Position numbers and translations under genes: made by a program. From contig JASBZH010000007.1 in the NCBI GenBank assembly GCA_029983555.1, positions 1 through 36,764 of the forward strand: a stretch of DNA of 36,764 nt, read 5' to 3'. Below are positions 7,544 to 15,401 of the stretch, piece after piece. The DNA is from Peptoniphilus sp. (GTDB lineage: Bacteria; Bacillota; Clostridia; Tissierellales; Peptoniphilaceae). Position 1 is the first letter of the stretch, and each line of letters starts with the position of its first letter. The notes below the pieces were generated by a model that did no database searches, was not told the DNA's origin, and worked only from the letters and a program-made list of their open reading frames with translations.

Positions 7544-8506
7544 ATGAAAAATTTAAAAAAAATAATATTTTGTCTTGCTGCTCTAATATTATTAGCAGGA
7601 TGTTCAAAATCTGAAAGCGCAAATAAAGAAAATAATACAGAAGATAAAAACGATAAATTGAAAGTTTATGCTTCAGTGTATCCGATGTATGACTTTGCAA
7701 ATAAGATTGCGGGAGACAAGATGGATGTTCAGTTAATTGTACCACAAGGGGTAGAACCTCACGAATGGGAACCTGATCAAGATACTATTAAAAATCTAGA
7801 AGATGCAGATATCTTTATTTACAATGGGGCAGGTCTTGAATCATGGACAGATAAGATTATAAACTCTCTTGACAATAAAAACCTTGTCACTTTAGAAGCA
7901 AGTGAAGGTTTAGAGATTTTAAAATCTAATCATTCTCATGAAGAGGAACACGAAGATGAAGAAGAACATGAACATAATCACACAGGACTAGATCCACATG
8001 TTTGGCTTTCACCTATTAATGCTAAAAAAGAACTTCAAAATATTAAAAATACTTTTGTAAAAGTAGATCCTGAAAATAAAGACTATTATGAAAATAATTA
8101 TAAAGAGTACTCTAAAAAGTTTGATGAATTGGATAAAAAATATAGAGAAAACTTATCAAATTTAAAAGACAATAAAATTGTAGTAAGTCATGAGGCTTAT
8201 GGGTATTTATGTAAAGAATACGGACTTGAACAAATGGGACTTCAAGGAGTAAATGCACAGACAGAACCAGATGCTAAGAAGATGGCAGAGATAATTGACT
8301 TTATTAGGAATGAAAATGTCAATACAATTTTTACAGAAGAGTTAATTGACCCTAAAGTTTCAGAAGTTATAGCAAGTGAAACTGGTGCCGAGGTAAAAGT
8401 TTTATCTCCAGTTGAAGGACTAAGTCAAGAAGAAATCGATAATAATGAAGATTATTTAAGCATAATGCAGACAAATTTAGATAATTTAGTGGGAGCTTTG
8501 AAATAG
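7544..8506 (+). CDS. znuA: Zinc ABC transporter substrate-binding lipoprotein
   Basis: A cluster A-I (ZnuA/AdcA/TroA) metal-binding protein of 320 residues that captures zinc outside the membrane for the ZnuB/ZnuC transporter. The signal peptide ends in lipobox LAGC, with lipidated C20. Candidate metal ligands are H73 (EPHEWEP), H152 (DPHVWLSP), H216 (SHEAYGYL) and a C-terminal acid, probably E291 in SPVEGL. A His/Glu/Asp-rich flexible loop at about 130-146 (HSHEEEHEDEEEHEHNH) is the feature that separates zinc binders from manganese binders in this family. The ATG is preceded by GGAGG. First gene of znuA-znuC-znuB; its stop overlaps the GTG of znuC by one base. Confidence 0.93.
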   Translation: MKNLKKIIFCLAALILLAGCSKSESANKENNTEDKNDKLKVYASVYPMYDFANKIAGDKMDVQLIVPQGVEPHEWEPDQDTIKNLEDADIFIYNGAGLESWTDKIINSLDNKNLVTLEASEGLEILKSNHSHEEEHEDEEEHEHNHTGLDPHVWLSPINAKKELQNIKNTFVKVDPENKDYYENNYKEYSKKFDELDKKYRENLSNLKDNKIVVSHEAYGYLCKEYGLEQMGLQGVNAQTEPDAKKMAEIIDFIRNENVNTIFTEELIDPKVSEVIASETGAEVKVLSPVEGLSQEEIDNNEDYLSIMQTNLDNLVGALK

Positions 8507-9171
8507 TGAATGAACTTATACTTGAAATTAAGAATTTAAGTTTTAAATATGGGTCTAATTATATTTTAAGAGATGTAGATTTAGATATTTATAAGGGCGA
8601 TTATATTGCCCTTATAGGTTCTAATGGAGCGGGCAAGTCAACCTTTGTAAAGCTCATTTTAAATCAGCTTAATGCAGATGAAGGTGTTATAAAATTTCAC
8701 AAGGATCTTGATTATTCAAACATTGGATATGTTCCACAAATTGAAGCATCGACAAATTTACAGTTTCCAATAACTGTTTTTGAGCTCGTTTCTTTAGCTC
8801 TTTTTTCAAATGAAAAGAGAGGTTTTAAAAAGATGAAAAAAAACGATAGGGATAAAGTAATTGAAGCTCTTAAAATTGTAAATATGCAGGATTATGACCA
8901 AAACTTATATTCTGAACTTTCAGGTGGACAAAGACAGAGGGTCTTAATTGCAAAGACCTTAGTCAGAACTCCGAAGTTTTTGATACTCGACGAACCTATG
9001 ACTGGGATTGATAAGGAATCTAGAAAGTCCTTGTTTAAACTTTTAGATCACATAAACAAGAGTCATGGTGTGTCAATTTTAATGATCACACATGACCTCG
9101 CTCAAGTTAGAGAAAATGTAAATAAAATTTATATGGTAGAAGACCACAAGATAAGACGGGTGATGAAATGA
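8506..9171 (+). CDS. znuC: Zinc ABC transporter ATP-binding protein
   Basis: The 221-residue ATPase that powers zinc import. Walker A GSNGAGKST spans 38-46, the Q-loop glutamine is Q78 (VPQIE), signature LSGGQ is 138-142, Walker B ends in LDEP with D162/E163, and the switch histidine is H196 (THD). The start is a GTG overlapping the znuA stop by one base (TAGTG), with GGGAG about 10 bases upstream; no in-frame ATG lies nearby. The short C-terminus agrees with the zinc/manganese branch of ABC ATPases. It overlaps znuB by four bases (ATGA), so the three proteins are translationally coupled. Confidence 0.94.
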   Translation: MNELILEIKNLSFKYGSNYILRDVDLDIYKGDYIALIGSNGAGKSTFVKLILNQLNADEGVIKFHKDLDYSNIGYVPQIEASTNLQFPITVFELVSLALFSNEKRGFKKMKKNDRDKVIEALKIVNMQDYDQNLYSELSGGQRQRVLIAKTLVRTPKFLILDEPMTGIDKESRKSLFKLLDHINKSHGVSILMITHDLAQVRENVNKIYMVEDHKIRRVMK

Positions 9172-9956
9172 GCATTTTTTCATACTCATACATGATTAAA
9201 GCTCTCATTGTTGGAATAGCAATTTCAATAATAATTCCTTTTATGGGAGTAGTTGTAGTGAATAAAAAAATATCTATAATTGGAGATGCCCTTTCTCACG
9301 TTTCACTTGCTGGAGTTATCTTGGGACTTATAACTTCAGTTTCACCAATATTTACTGCAATAATACTCTGTGTAATTGCATCGCTTTTTCTTGAATATAT
9401 AAGGACAAAATTTCCTGGTTATCAGGAGATTTCTACTGCTATTGTCATGAGTGCAGGCATTGGTCTTGCTTCAATTTTATCGGGTTTTGTAAAAAAATCT
9501 GCAAATTTTGAATCATTTTTATTCGGTTCTATAATAGCTATACCTAAATTTGATTTTTATTTAATCCTTGCAGTAGCTTTAATTGTATTTCTTGTTTTTA
9601 TTTATTATTTTAAAGATTTAATGTATATTTCTTTTGATGAAGCATCTGCACGACTTGCTGGAATAAATGTAGATAGAATAAATTTAATTTTTATGATTTT
9701 AATTGCAATTACAATTTCAGTATCAGCAAGGACCGTCGGTATTTTAATCATATCATCTTTAATGGTAATTCCCGTCGCATGTGCGATGCAGTTTAAAGTT
9801 GGATATTTAAAGACTACAATATTGTCATCTATATTTGGAGTTATTTTTACAATATTAGGACTTGTGATGTCATTTTATTTAGGCTTAAAGCCAGGCGGAA
9901 CAATTGTAATGATTGGAGTCATATTTTTAATAATTTTATTGATAAAAAATAAATAA
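9168..9956 (+). CDS. znuB: Zinc ABC transporter permease, ABC-3 family
   Basis: A 262-residue hydrophobic protein with about eight predicted membrane helices, the channel subunit of the metal importer. Family hallmarks are GDALSHVSLAGVILG near residues 37-51, and the cytoplasmic-loop and conserved block around DEASARLAGINVDRINL followed by SVSARTVGILIISSLMVIP. It starts with an ATG overlapping the znuC stop (ATGA) and ends the operon, 12 bases before a bidirectional terminator. Substrate specificity for zinc is taken from the His-rich loop of ZnuA and the adjacent Fur-family gene. Confidence 0.93.
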   Translation: MSIFSYSYMIKALIVGIAISIIIPFMGVVVVNKKISIIGDALSHVSLAGVILGLITSVSPIFTAIILCVIASLFLEYIRTKFPGYQEISTAIVMSAGIGLASILSGFVKKSANFESFLFGSIIAIPKFDFYLILAVALIVFLVFIYYFKDLMYISFDEASARLAGINVDRINLIFMILIAITISVSARTVGILIISSLMVIPVACAMQFKVGYLKTTILSSIFGVIFTILGLVMSFYLGLKPGGTIVMIGVIFLIILLIKNK

Positions 9957-9967
9957 CTGATTTTAAG

Positions 9968-9993
9968 AAAACCTTGGAAAACCAAGGTTTTTT
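9968..9993. terminator. Bidirectional terminator after znuB
   Basis: Perfect 10-bp stem AAAACCTTGG / CCAAGGTTTT with an AAAA loop and T-runs on both strands. It serves znuB on one side and the converging YbaK-like gene on the other. Confidence 0.92.
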
Positions 9994-10047
9994 ATATATA
10001 AAGTTTTAAAAACATATTATTTAAAATTTATGTTACCTAATTAATTT

Positions 10048-10518
10048 TCATTGCCAATTCTTACACACGTCGACCCATTCTTTATAGTTTGAATATTGTT
10101 CAAGCTCTAAAATGGAGAGTTCAATTGCACTGTTGCTACTTCCACAAGCTGGAAATACAGTGTCAAATCTTTTTAAAGACTCATCAAGATAAACAGTTAC
10201 GCCTTTATTTACAGCAAAAGGGCATACTCCTCCAATGTCGTGACCAATCAAATCATAAACTTCATCAGTTTTAATCATTTTTGCTTTAGTTTTAAAAAAA
10301 GATTTGAACTTTCTATTGTCAACTTTTGCATCACCTGCAGTCACAACAATTATTGGACTATCATCTACAATAAAAGATAGAGACTTGGCAATTCTTTTGG
10401 GTTCACAATTTGCTGCTTTAGCTGCAAGTTCAACTGTAGCAGTTGACTCTGTAAATTCCATAATCCTATCTTCTATGCCATATTTTTTAAAATATTCTCT
10501 TACTTTATCAATTGCCAT
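10048..10518 (-). CDS. YbaK/EbsC-fold protein (putative aminoacyl-tRNA trans-editing)
   Basis: A 156-residue single-domain protein of the YbaK/ProRS-INS superfamily, whose members hydrolyse mischarged tRNAs. Seen: GDAKVDNRKFKSFF, then GHDIGGVCPFAV, the family's substrate-pocket block, and a C-terminal FPACGSSNSAIELS segment typical of the EbsC-like subgroup. Start choice: a longer version begins at a TTG at 10530, but GGGGA (10527-10523) lies within that extension and is well spaced for the ATG at 10518, so I use the ATG. It converges on znuB and is divergent from a second, distinct YbaK-fold gene. The tRNA it edits, if any, is not known. Confidence 0.85.
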   Translation of the reverse strand: MAIDKVREYFKKYGIEDRIMEFTESTATVELAAKAANCEPKRIAKSLSFIVDDSPIIVVTAGDAKVDNRKFKSFFKTKAKMIKTDEVYDLIGHDIGGVCPFAVNKGVTVYLDESLKRFDTVFPACGSSNSAIELSILELEQYSNYKEWVDVCKNWQ

Positions 10519-10693
10519 ATATATCCCCAATTCTAAATTATTTTATGGATATTATTTTATTTCACACTTATTTAAGGAAATAAAAATCAAGATATTTAAA
10601 TCCTATCACACATTAATAAGTTAAACAAATATTAGATACAATAAATAGTGAAATATATTCTCCTTTAGGGTAGAATTATAAATAAGAGGTTAA

Positions 10694-11179
10694 ATGAATT
10701 GTGATAATATGAAAAAGACAAATGCAGTTAGACTACTTGAAACTAATAATATTGATTATGAGCTTATTGAATATTCTAAAAAAAACGGCATAGGCGGAAT
10801 GGATGTGGCGAGGAAACTAAATGAAGATCCAAAAAAAGCTTTTAAAACTCTTGTAACTGAATCAAAAGAGGGAGAAAATTTTGTGTTTGTCGTGCCAGTA
10901 AATTCTGAACTTGATTTAAAAAAGGCTGCTGCGAGTGCAAATACTAAAAAAATTGAGATGATACCTCAAAGGAAATTACTTCCGCTTACTGGATATGTAC
11001 ATGGTGGTTGTTCGCCAGTTGGAATGAAAAAAGAATTTAAAACGTTTATTGATAAGTCTGCTGAAGATCAAGAATTTATATATATGAGTGCAGGTAAAGT
11101 TGGATTGCAGATGAAAGTAAATCCAAGGGAGCTTAAAAAAATTATCGATATAGATTTTGTCGATATTGCAAAGGAGTAG
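10694..11179 (+). CDS. ybaK: Cys-tRNA(Pro)/Cys-tRNA(Cys) deacylase, YbaK type
   Basis: A 161-residue YbaK-type trans-editing deacylase that clears cysteine mischarged on tRNA-Pro. The sequence matches the classical subgroup: TNAVRLLETNNIDYELIEY at the start, KTLVTE, a lysine-rich AAASANTKKIEM block, and the signature TGYVHGGCSPVGMKK. I use the ATG at 10694 because AAGAGG (10684-10689) is correctly spaced; an internal ATG at 10709 (giving MKKTNAV, a usual N-terminus) lacks a ribosome site. Its stop codon is embedded in the ribosome site of the phosphoglucomutase gene three bases on, so the two are co-transcribed. Confidence 0.93.
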   Translation: MNCDNMKKTNAVRLLETNNIDYELIEYSKKNGIGGMDVARKLNEDPKKAFKTLVTESKEGENFVFVVPVNSELDLKKAAASANTKKIEMIPQRKLLPLTGYVHGGCSPVGMKKEFKTFIDKSAEDQEFIYMSAGKVGLQMKVNPRELKKIIDIDFVDIAKE

Positions 11180-11181
11180 TT

Positions 11182-12843
11182 ATGTATAGAGAGATTTATG
11201 AAAAATGGCTTGAGTATCCTAATTTGAGTATTGATTTAAAAAATGAGCTTAATTCAATAAAGGATGACGATGAAGAAATAAAGGATAGATTTTTTAAAGA
11301 ATTGGAATTTGGAACTGCAGGACTTCGTGGAATTTTAGGTGCAGGTACAAACAGAATGAATTATTTAACTGTTGCAAAAACTGCTCTCTCACTTGCAGAA
11401 GTTATTAAATCTTATGGTGAAGAGGCTTGCAATAGAGGTGTTGTAATTGGAAGGGATATGAGAAAAAACTCTTATGAATTTTCAATTATTACTGCAAAGA
11501 TATTGGCAGAAAGCGGCATAAAAGTTTACTTATTTACGGGCATAAGGCCAACTCCAATACTCGCATATTCAATAAGATATTTAAATACGATTTCTGGAGT
11601 AATGATAACAGCATCTCATAATCCAAAGCTTTACAATGGCTTTAAATTATATTGGGAAAAGGGATCTCAAATTTTAGATGATATCGCATTAAAGATGCAA
11701 GAGGCTTCTTTAAAAATAGATATATTTGATTATGATTTTGAAAGTTTAAAGCCTCTAGGAGAGTATAAAAATATAAAATTTTTGTCCGAAAAAGTAATTA
11801 AATCATATTTTAGAGAGACTTTAAAACACACTTTGACAGACGATGTAGATAAAGATATTAAAATCGTCTACACTCCGCTTAGTGGATGTGGAAATAGATA
11901 TGTAAGAAAGATTTTAGATCTCAGGGGATTTAAAAATGTATATGTAGTTGAGGAGCAGGAAAATCCAGATGGCAGCTTCTCTAATGTTAAAAATCCAAAT
12001 CCTGAAAATATAGAAGCTTTTGATAAGGCGATTGAACTTGCTAAGAAAAAAGATGCAGATATAATTATTGCAACTGATCCCGATTCAGACAGAGTCGCTG
12101 TTTTAGAAAATGGAGAAGAAATTTTTAAAATGACTGGAAATATCATGGGATTTTTATTGGGAGAATTTCTTCTTGAGAGATTGAGTGAAAAAAATATAGA
12201 ACTCAATAGAAGTGCAATAGTAAAGACAATAGTCACTGGTGATATGATTAAAAAGATAGCTAAGGACAAAGGTGTGGAAGTTTTTGAAACTTTGACAGGA
12301 TTTAAAAACATCTGTAAAATGGCAAATATCTGGGATGAAACTAATCAATATGAATTTATCTATGGATATGAAGAGTCAATAGGCTATGTTTTTGGAAATC
12401 ACCTAAGAGATAAAGATGCGATAATAACAACTATGATAGTTGCTGAAATGGCTGGTTATCTAAAGAAAAGGGGAAAAAGTTTAAAGGACTATAAGGAAGA
12501 AATTGAAAATAAATATGGATATTTTGAAGAGTATTTAGATTCATTTTATTTTGAAGGCGTTGACGGTATAGTGAAGATGCAAAATATAATGAATGATTTT
12601 AGACAAACAGATTCTTTTGAATATCTTCCTGATGTGACTGAAAAGATTGACTTCTTAGAAGATAAAGTAAACCCAGCAAATGTTTTGAAATTTTATTTTA
12701 AAGAGGACACTTGGTTTGCCCTAAGACCTTCTGGAACAGAACCAAAAATAAAAATATATGCATATTCAATTGATAAAGATAGAGAAAAAGCCAAAGAAAA
12801 GATAGACGATATTAAAAGTGCTGTAGTTAATAAGATCAATTAA
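11182..12843 (+). CDS. pgcA: Phosphoglucomutase/phosphomannomutase (alpha-D-phosphohexomutase)
   Basis: A 553-residue enzyme that interconverts glucose-1-phosphate and glucose-6-phosphate, feeding nucleotide-sugar and cell-envelope synthesis. The N-terminus has FGTAGLRG (43-50); the catalytic phosphoserine is S145 in TASHNP; the magnesium site is TDPDSDRVA; the sugar-binding loop is GYEESIGYVFGN; the phosphate-binding loop is RPSGTEPKIKIY near the C-terminus. Length fits the larger Firmicute (PgcA-like) enzymes. AAGGAG ends three bases after the start of the preceding ybaK stop codon, and a PfkB-family gene follows 13 bases downstream. PgcA is the likely symbol; a phosphopentomutase-like specificity is less probable. 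Confidence 0.92.
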   Translation: MYREIYEKWLEYPNLSIDLKNELNSIKDDDEEIKDRFFKELEFGTAGLRGILGAGTNRMNYLTVAKTALSLAEVIKSYGEEACNRGVVIGRDMRKNSYEFSIITAKILAESGIKVYLFTGIRPTPILAYSIRYLNTISGVMITASHNPKLYNGFKLYWEKGSQILDDIALKMQEASLKIDIFDYDFESLKPLGEYKNIKFLSEKVIKSYFRETLKHTLTDDVDKDIKIVYTPLSGCGNRYVRKILDLRGFKNVYVVEEQENPDGSFSNVKNPNPENIEAFDKAIELAKKKDADIIIATDPDSDRVAVLENGEEIFKMTGNIMGFLLGEFLLERLSEKNIELNRSAIVKTIVTGDMIKKIAKDKGVEVFETLTGFKNICKMANIWDETNQYEFIYGYEESIGYVFGNHLRDKDAIITTMIVAEMAGYLKKRGKSLKDYKEEIENKYGYFEEYLDSFYFEGVDGIVKMQNIMNDFRQTDSFEYLPDVTEKIDFLEDKVNPANVLKFYFKEDTWFALRPSGTEPKIKIYAYSIDKDREKAKEKIDDIKSAVVNKIN

Positions 12844-12856
12844 TGGGGGTTGTTAT

Positions 12857-13762
12857 ATGATTCTATTTTGCGATTTTAATCCAAAGATAGTTAGGGAATA
12901 TACTATTTCTGATGAAAATAATACAATAGAGAAAACTGATATTTATCCAAGTGGACTTGGCATTGAGATGGCGACTTTTGTTAAACAAATTGGTTCAGAT
13001 TCTAAGTTGCTTCTTTTAAAGGGAACTGATATAGGGGATGAAATTTTAGAAAAACTAAGAAGTATTAATATCCCAGCTACTATAGTTAATTTAAAAGATG
13101 ATAATGTTGAAGAAATTATTATTAAAAATTCAGAAAATTCAAAAGATTATCACACAAAATCGCCAAGGATAACTATGGAAGATAAAAATGAACTACTAGC
13201 GCAATTTGAAGAAATGGCTACAGATCAAAATGTAGTTGTGCTTCCAAAGCTAAATCACAATAGTCTAGATTCTACTTTATATGAGAGAATGGTTAAATTT
13301 TGTTACAACAAAAATATAAAAATTGCAATCAATCCTTCAAATATAAAAGAAGTTGAAAATATAAAACCGTATATTTTAATGCTAGATAAGAAAGATTTAG
13401 AAAGAGATATTACACTTGAGTATACTGGAGAAGTTCTCAAGATGAATGAAAAGCTCTTAAAAAAAGGTGCGGGAATAATTATAGTAAATAGCAGAAGAAA
13501 TACAATTATTTCAACTAAAGAGAAAAATTATAGAGCATATTTAAATAAAAAGAAATTAGAAAAAGAAGTAAATATTGAAAAATTTAACACTATATTTGCA
13601 TTATCTGGACTTTCAGTTGGGATAGATAGAGATTATGATTTTACAACTTCTATAAAGCTTGCTATTGCTTGTGGTGTTTGTGATAATTTTATAGAAGACA
13701 TGGAATTAGGTATGGGTTCAATTAAAAAACTAATGAACATTGTAGAAGTAGAAGAAATGTAG
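12857..13762 (+). CDS. PfkB-family protein, catalytic motif lost (probable pseudoenzyme)
   Basis: A 301-residue protein that aligns over its length, by eye, with the fructose-1-phosphate/tagatose-6-phosphate kinase branch of the PfkB family. The key motifs are altered: the N-terminal GGKGINVA block reads SGLGIEMA (32-39); the middle SGSLP reads LPKLN (129-133); and the C-terminal GAGDS, which carries the catalytic Asp, reads FALSG (247-251), with Ser250 in the Asp place. There is no stop or frameshift, and the gene has its own ribosome site (GGGGG before the ATG). It therefore looks like a maintained but non-catalytic relative, perhaps a sugar-phosphate sensor or a partner of the upstream mutase. 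Function unknown. Confidence 0.7.
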   Translation: MILFCDFNPKIVREYTISDENNTIEKTDIYPSGLGIEMATFVKQIGSDSKLLLLKGTDIGDEILEKLRSINIPATIVNLKDDNVEEIIIKNSENSKDYHTKSPRITMEDKNELLAQFEEMATDQNVVVLPKLNHNSLDSTLYERMVKFCYNKNIKIAINPSNIKEVENIKPYILMLDKKDLERDITLEYTGEVLKMNEKLLKKGAGIIIVNSRRNTIISTKEKNYRAYLNKKKLEKEVNIEKFNTIFALSGLSVGIDRDYDFTTSIKLAIACGVCDNFIEDMELGMGSIKKLMNIVEVEEM

Positions 13763-13770
13763 GGGGAAAG

Positions 13771-14322
13771 ATGAAGAACTTTAAGTTAAATAGAAAAGAT
13801 GTAGCATTCGCATTTATTGACATGCAAGATAAACTCTTAAAATCAATAAGTAATAGAGATACAATTATTGAAAATGCAAAAATTTTATCTCAAATGGCTA
13901 AAATTCTAAAATCAGATTCTCTATTTACAGTTCACGCCCCTGACAAACTCGGCTATACTAATGAAGAAATAAAAGAGCCTCTTAGTGGAAAGATTGAATT
14001 TTCAAAACTCAAATTTAATTCTTATGAAGATGAAGACATAAATTCTGAGATTAAAAGACTTAAGAAAAGACAATTTGTCCTATGTGGCATAGAAACTCAT
14101 ATCTGTGTTTTGCAAACTGTAAGGAGTTTATTGTCAAGTGGATATGAAGTATTTGTAATAGAAGATGCCGTAGGATCGAGAAATGAAAAGTATTCACAAA
14201 ATGCAATAAATCAAATGAGAGAAATGGGTGCAGTGATCACGAATGTGGAGACAGTTTTATTTGATTTAGCTGAATTTTCTGGCACGAAAGAATTTACAAC
14301 ATTACAAAAATTAATAATTTGA
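13771..14322 (+). CDS. Isochorismatase-family cysteine hydrolase
   Basis: A 183-residue member of the isochorismatase-like superfamily (nicotinamidase, YcaC and relatives), hydrolases using an Asp-Lys-Cys triad. The candidate residues are D17 in FIDMQD, a lysine near 79-81 (FSKLKFN), and C112 in CGIETHICVLQT; the adjacent cis-peptide region is the usual GIETHICV block. The ATG follows AGGGGGAAAG, eight bases past the PfkB-like stop, and a terminator follows the stop directly, so this ends the ybaK-pgm-pfkB-like operon. Its substrate cannot be read from the sequence; the subgroup is widely labelled only as cysteine hydrolase. Confidence 0.88.
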   Translation: MKNFKLNRKDVAFAFIDMQDKLLKSISNRDTIIENAKILSQMAKILKSDSLFTVHAPDKLGYTNEEIKEPLSGKIEFSKLKFNSYEDEDINSEIKRLKKRQFVLCGIETHICVLQTVRSLLSSGYEVFVIEDAVGSRNEKYSQNAINQMREMGAVITNVETVLFDLAEFSGTKEFTTLQKLII

Positions 14323-14325
14323 AAC

Positions 14326-14351
14326 AAAGCCTTTGATAGAGGCTTTTTTTT
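14326..14351 (+). terminator. Rho-independent terminator after the isochorismatase-like gene
   Basis: Stem AAAGCCT / AGGCTTT, seven-base loop, followed by a run of T. It begins three bases after the stop codon and abuts the extended -10 of the next operon. Confidence 0.88.
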
Positions 14352-14357
14352 ATTCTA

Positions 14358-14366
14358 TGATATAAT
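14358..14366 (+). promoter_or_regulatory. Extended -10 promoter of the sbcD-like operon
   Basis: TGATATAAT, an extended -10, begins six bases after the terminator T-run; the usual -35 place falls within that terminator, so the promoter must rely on the extended -10. The predicted start (about 14373) leaves a leader of about nine bases before the ATG. Confidence 0.55.
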
Positions 14367-14381
14367 TGAAATGGTGATTGT

Positions 14382-15401
14382 ATGAAAATAGTTCACATCT
14401 CGGACTTACATTTAAAAAAGTTTTACAATGGAGATTTGCCAATAGAAATTACAAAAGAATTAATAGAAGATGTTTGGAAGAGTTTTTATGAAGTTTCTAA
14501 ATATATAAATAAAATTTCTGCTGATATAGTCTTGATAGCGGGCGACGTATACGAAAGAGAATTTTTTAACATGAGCGATATGAATAGATTTCTAGAAATT
14601 ATAAAATCTATTGATGCTAAAGTTTTTATTTCATGTGGAAATCACGATTATCTAGATGATGATAGTTTGTGGAATCGTGTCGAGTTACCTAAAAACCTTT
14701 ATGTATTTACTAACGAGTTTTCTTACGTAGATTTAGAGGATTTAGGTGCAAGAATTTTTGGAATTTCTTATGACTCATTTAAATTTAATAAAATACTAGA
14801 GGAACCACAACTTTCACATGAACATAAAAATATTTTAGTTATACATAGCGACTTAAAAGATGATCGCTATCTGCCACTTAGTAAAGATTTTTTAAATAAG
14901 TTTTCCTACGTGGCACTTGGTCACATTCACAAGAGACAAAAAGTAATGGATAGGGTCTTTTATTCAGGTTCGATTGAACCTCACAGCTTCAAAGATACTG
15001 GAGATAGAGGGATAATAATTTATGATACGGATAAAGATGAAATAGAATTTAAAGATTTTTCTAGTAAAGATTTTGTGACTTTGGAATACGAAATATCAAA
15101 AGACGACTCTTTGCAAGAAATACTTAGAGAGGTCCAAAAACTTTTAGATGATGGGAATTTATATAGAATAAAATTAAAAGGAAAGCATAAGAATCACAGT
15201 CAAATAAGTGAATTTTTAAATAGCAATTTAGATGCATATTATTTTGAAATAATAGATGAAGTAAAAAATGATTTGGACATTTATGAAGTATTTAGAGATG
15301 ATTATCTTGTAAAAAATTTTTTGGAATCATTTGATGATACAGAATCTCTGGCAAAAAATCTTGCTATAGAATATTTATTGGAGCAGTACAATGGAATTTA
15401 A
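14382..15401 (+). CDS. SbcD/YhaO-like metallophosphoesterase (DNA repair exonuclease subunit)
   Basis: A 339-residue calcineurin-like phosphoesterase of the Mre11/SbcD/YhaO type, predicted to be the nuclease partner of the ATPase encoded next. The five metal-ligand blocks are clear: HISDLHL (5-11), AGDVYE, GNHDYL, HSDLK and GHIHKR. The C-terminal part, about 130 residues, would be the capping and ATPase-docking region; it is shorter than in typical SbcD. The ATG has GGTGATT closely upstream. It overlaps the ATPase gene by 11 bases, indicating coupled translation. B. subtilis yhaO/yhaN is the closest arrangement I can name. A nuclease is inferred from family and gene pairing. Confidence 0.87.
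   Translation: MKIVHISDLHLKKFYNGDLPIEITKELIEDVWKSFYEVSKYINKISADIVLIAGDVYEREFFNMSDMNRFLEIIKSIDAKVFISCGNHDYLDDDSLWNRVELPKNLYVFTNEFSYVDLEDLGARIFGISYDSFKFNKILEEPQLSHEHKNILVIHSDLKDDRYLPLSKDFLNKFSYVALGHIHKRQKVMDRVFYSGSIEPHSFKDTGDRGIIIYDTDKDEIEFKDFSSKDFVTLEYEISKDDSLQEILREVQKLLDDGNLYRIKLKGKHKNHSQISEFLNSNLDAYYFEIIDEVKNDLDIYEVFRDDYLVKNFLESFDDTESLAKNLAIEYLLEQYNGI

Noticed and set aside
11868..12348. Minus-strand ORFs opposite phosphoglucomutase
   Set aside because: They lie entirely within a gene with clear catalytic motifs and have no ribosome sites; typical antisense shadows in AT-rich DNA.
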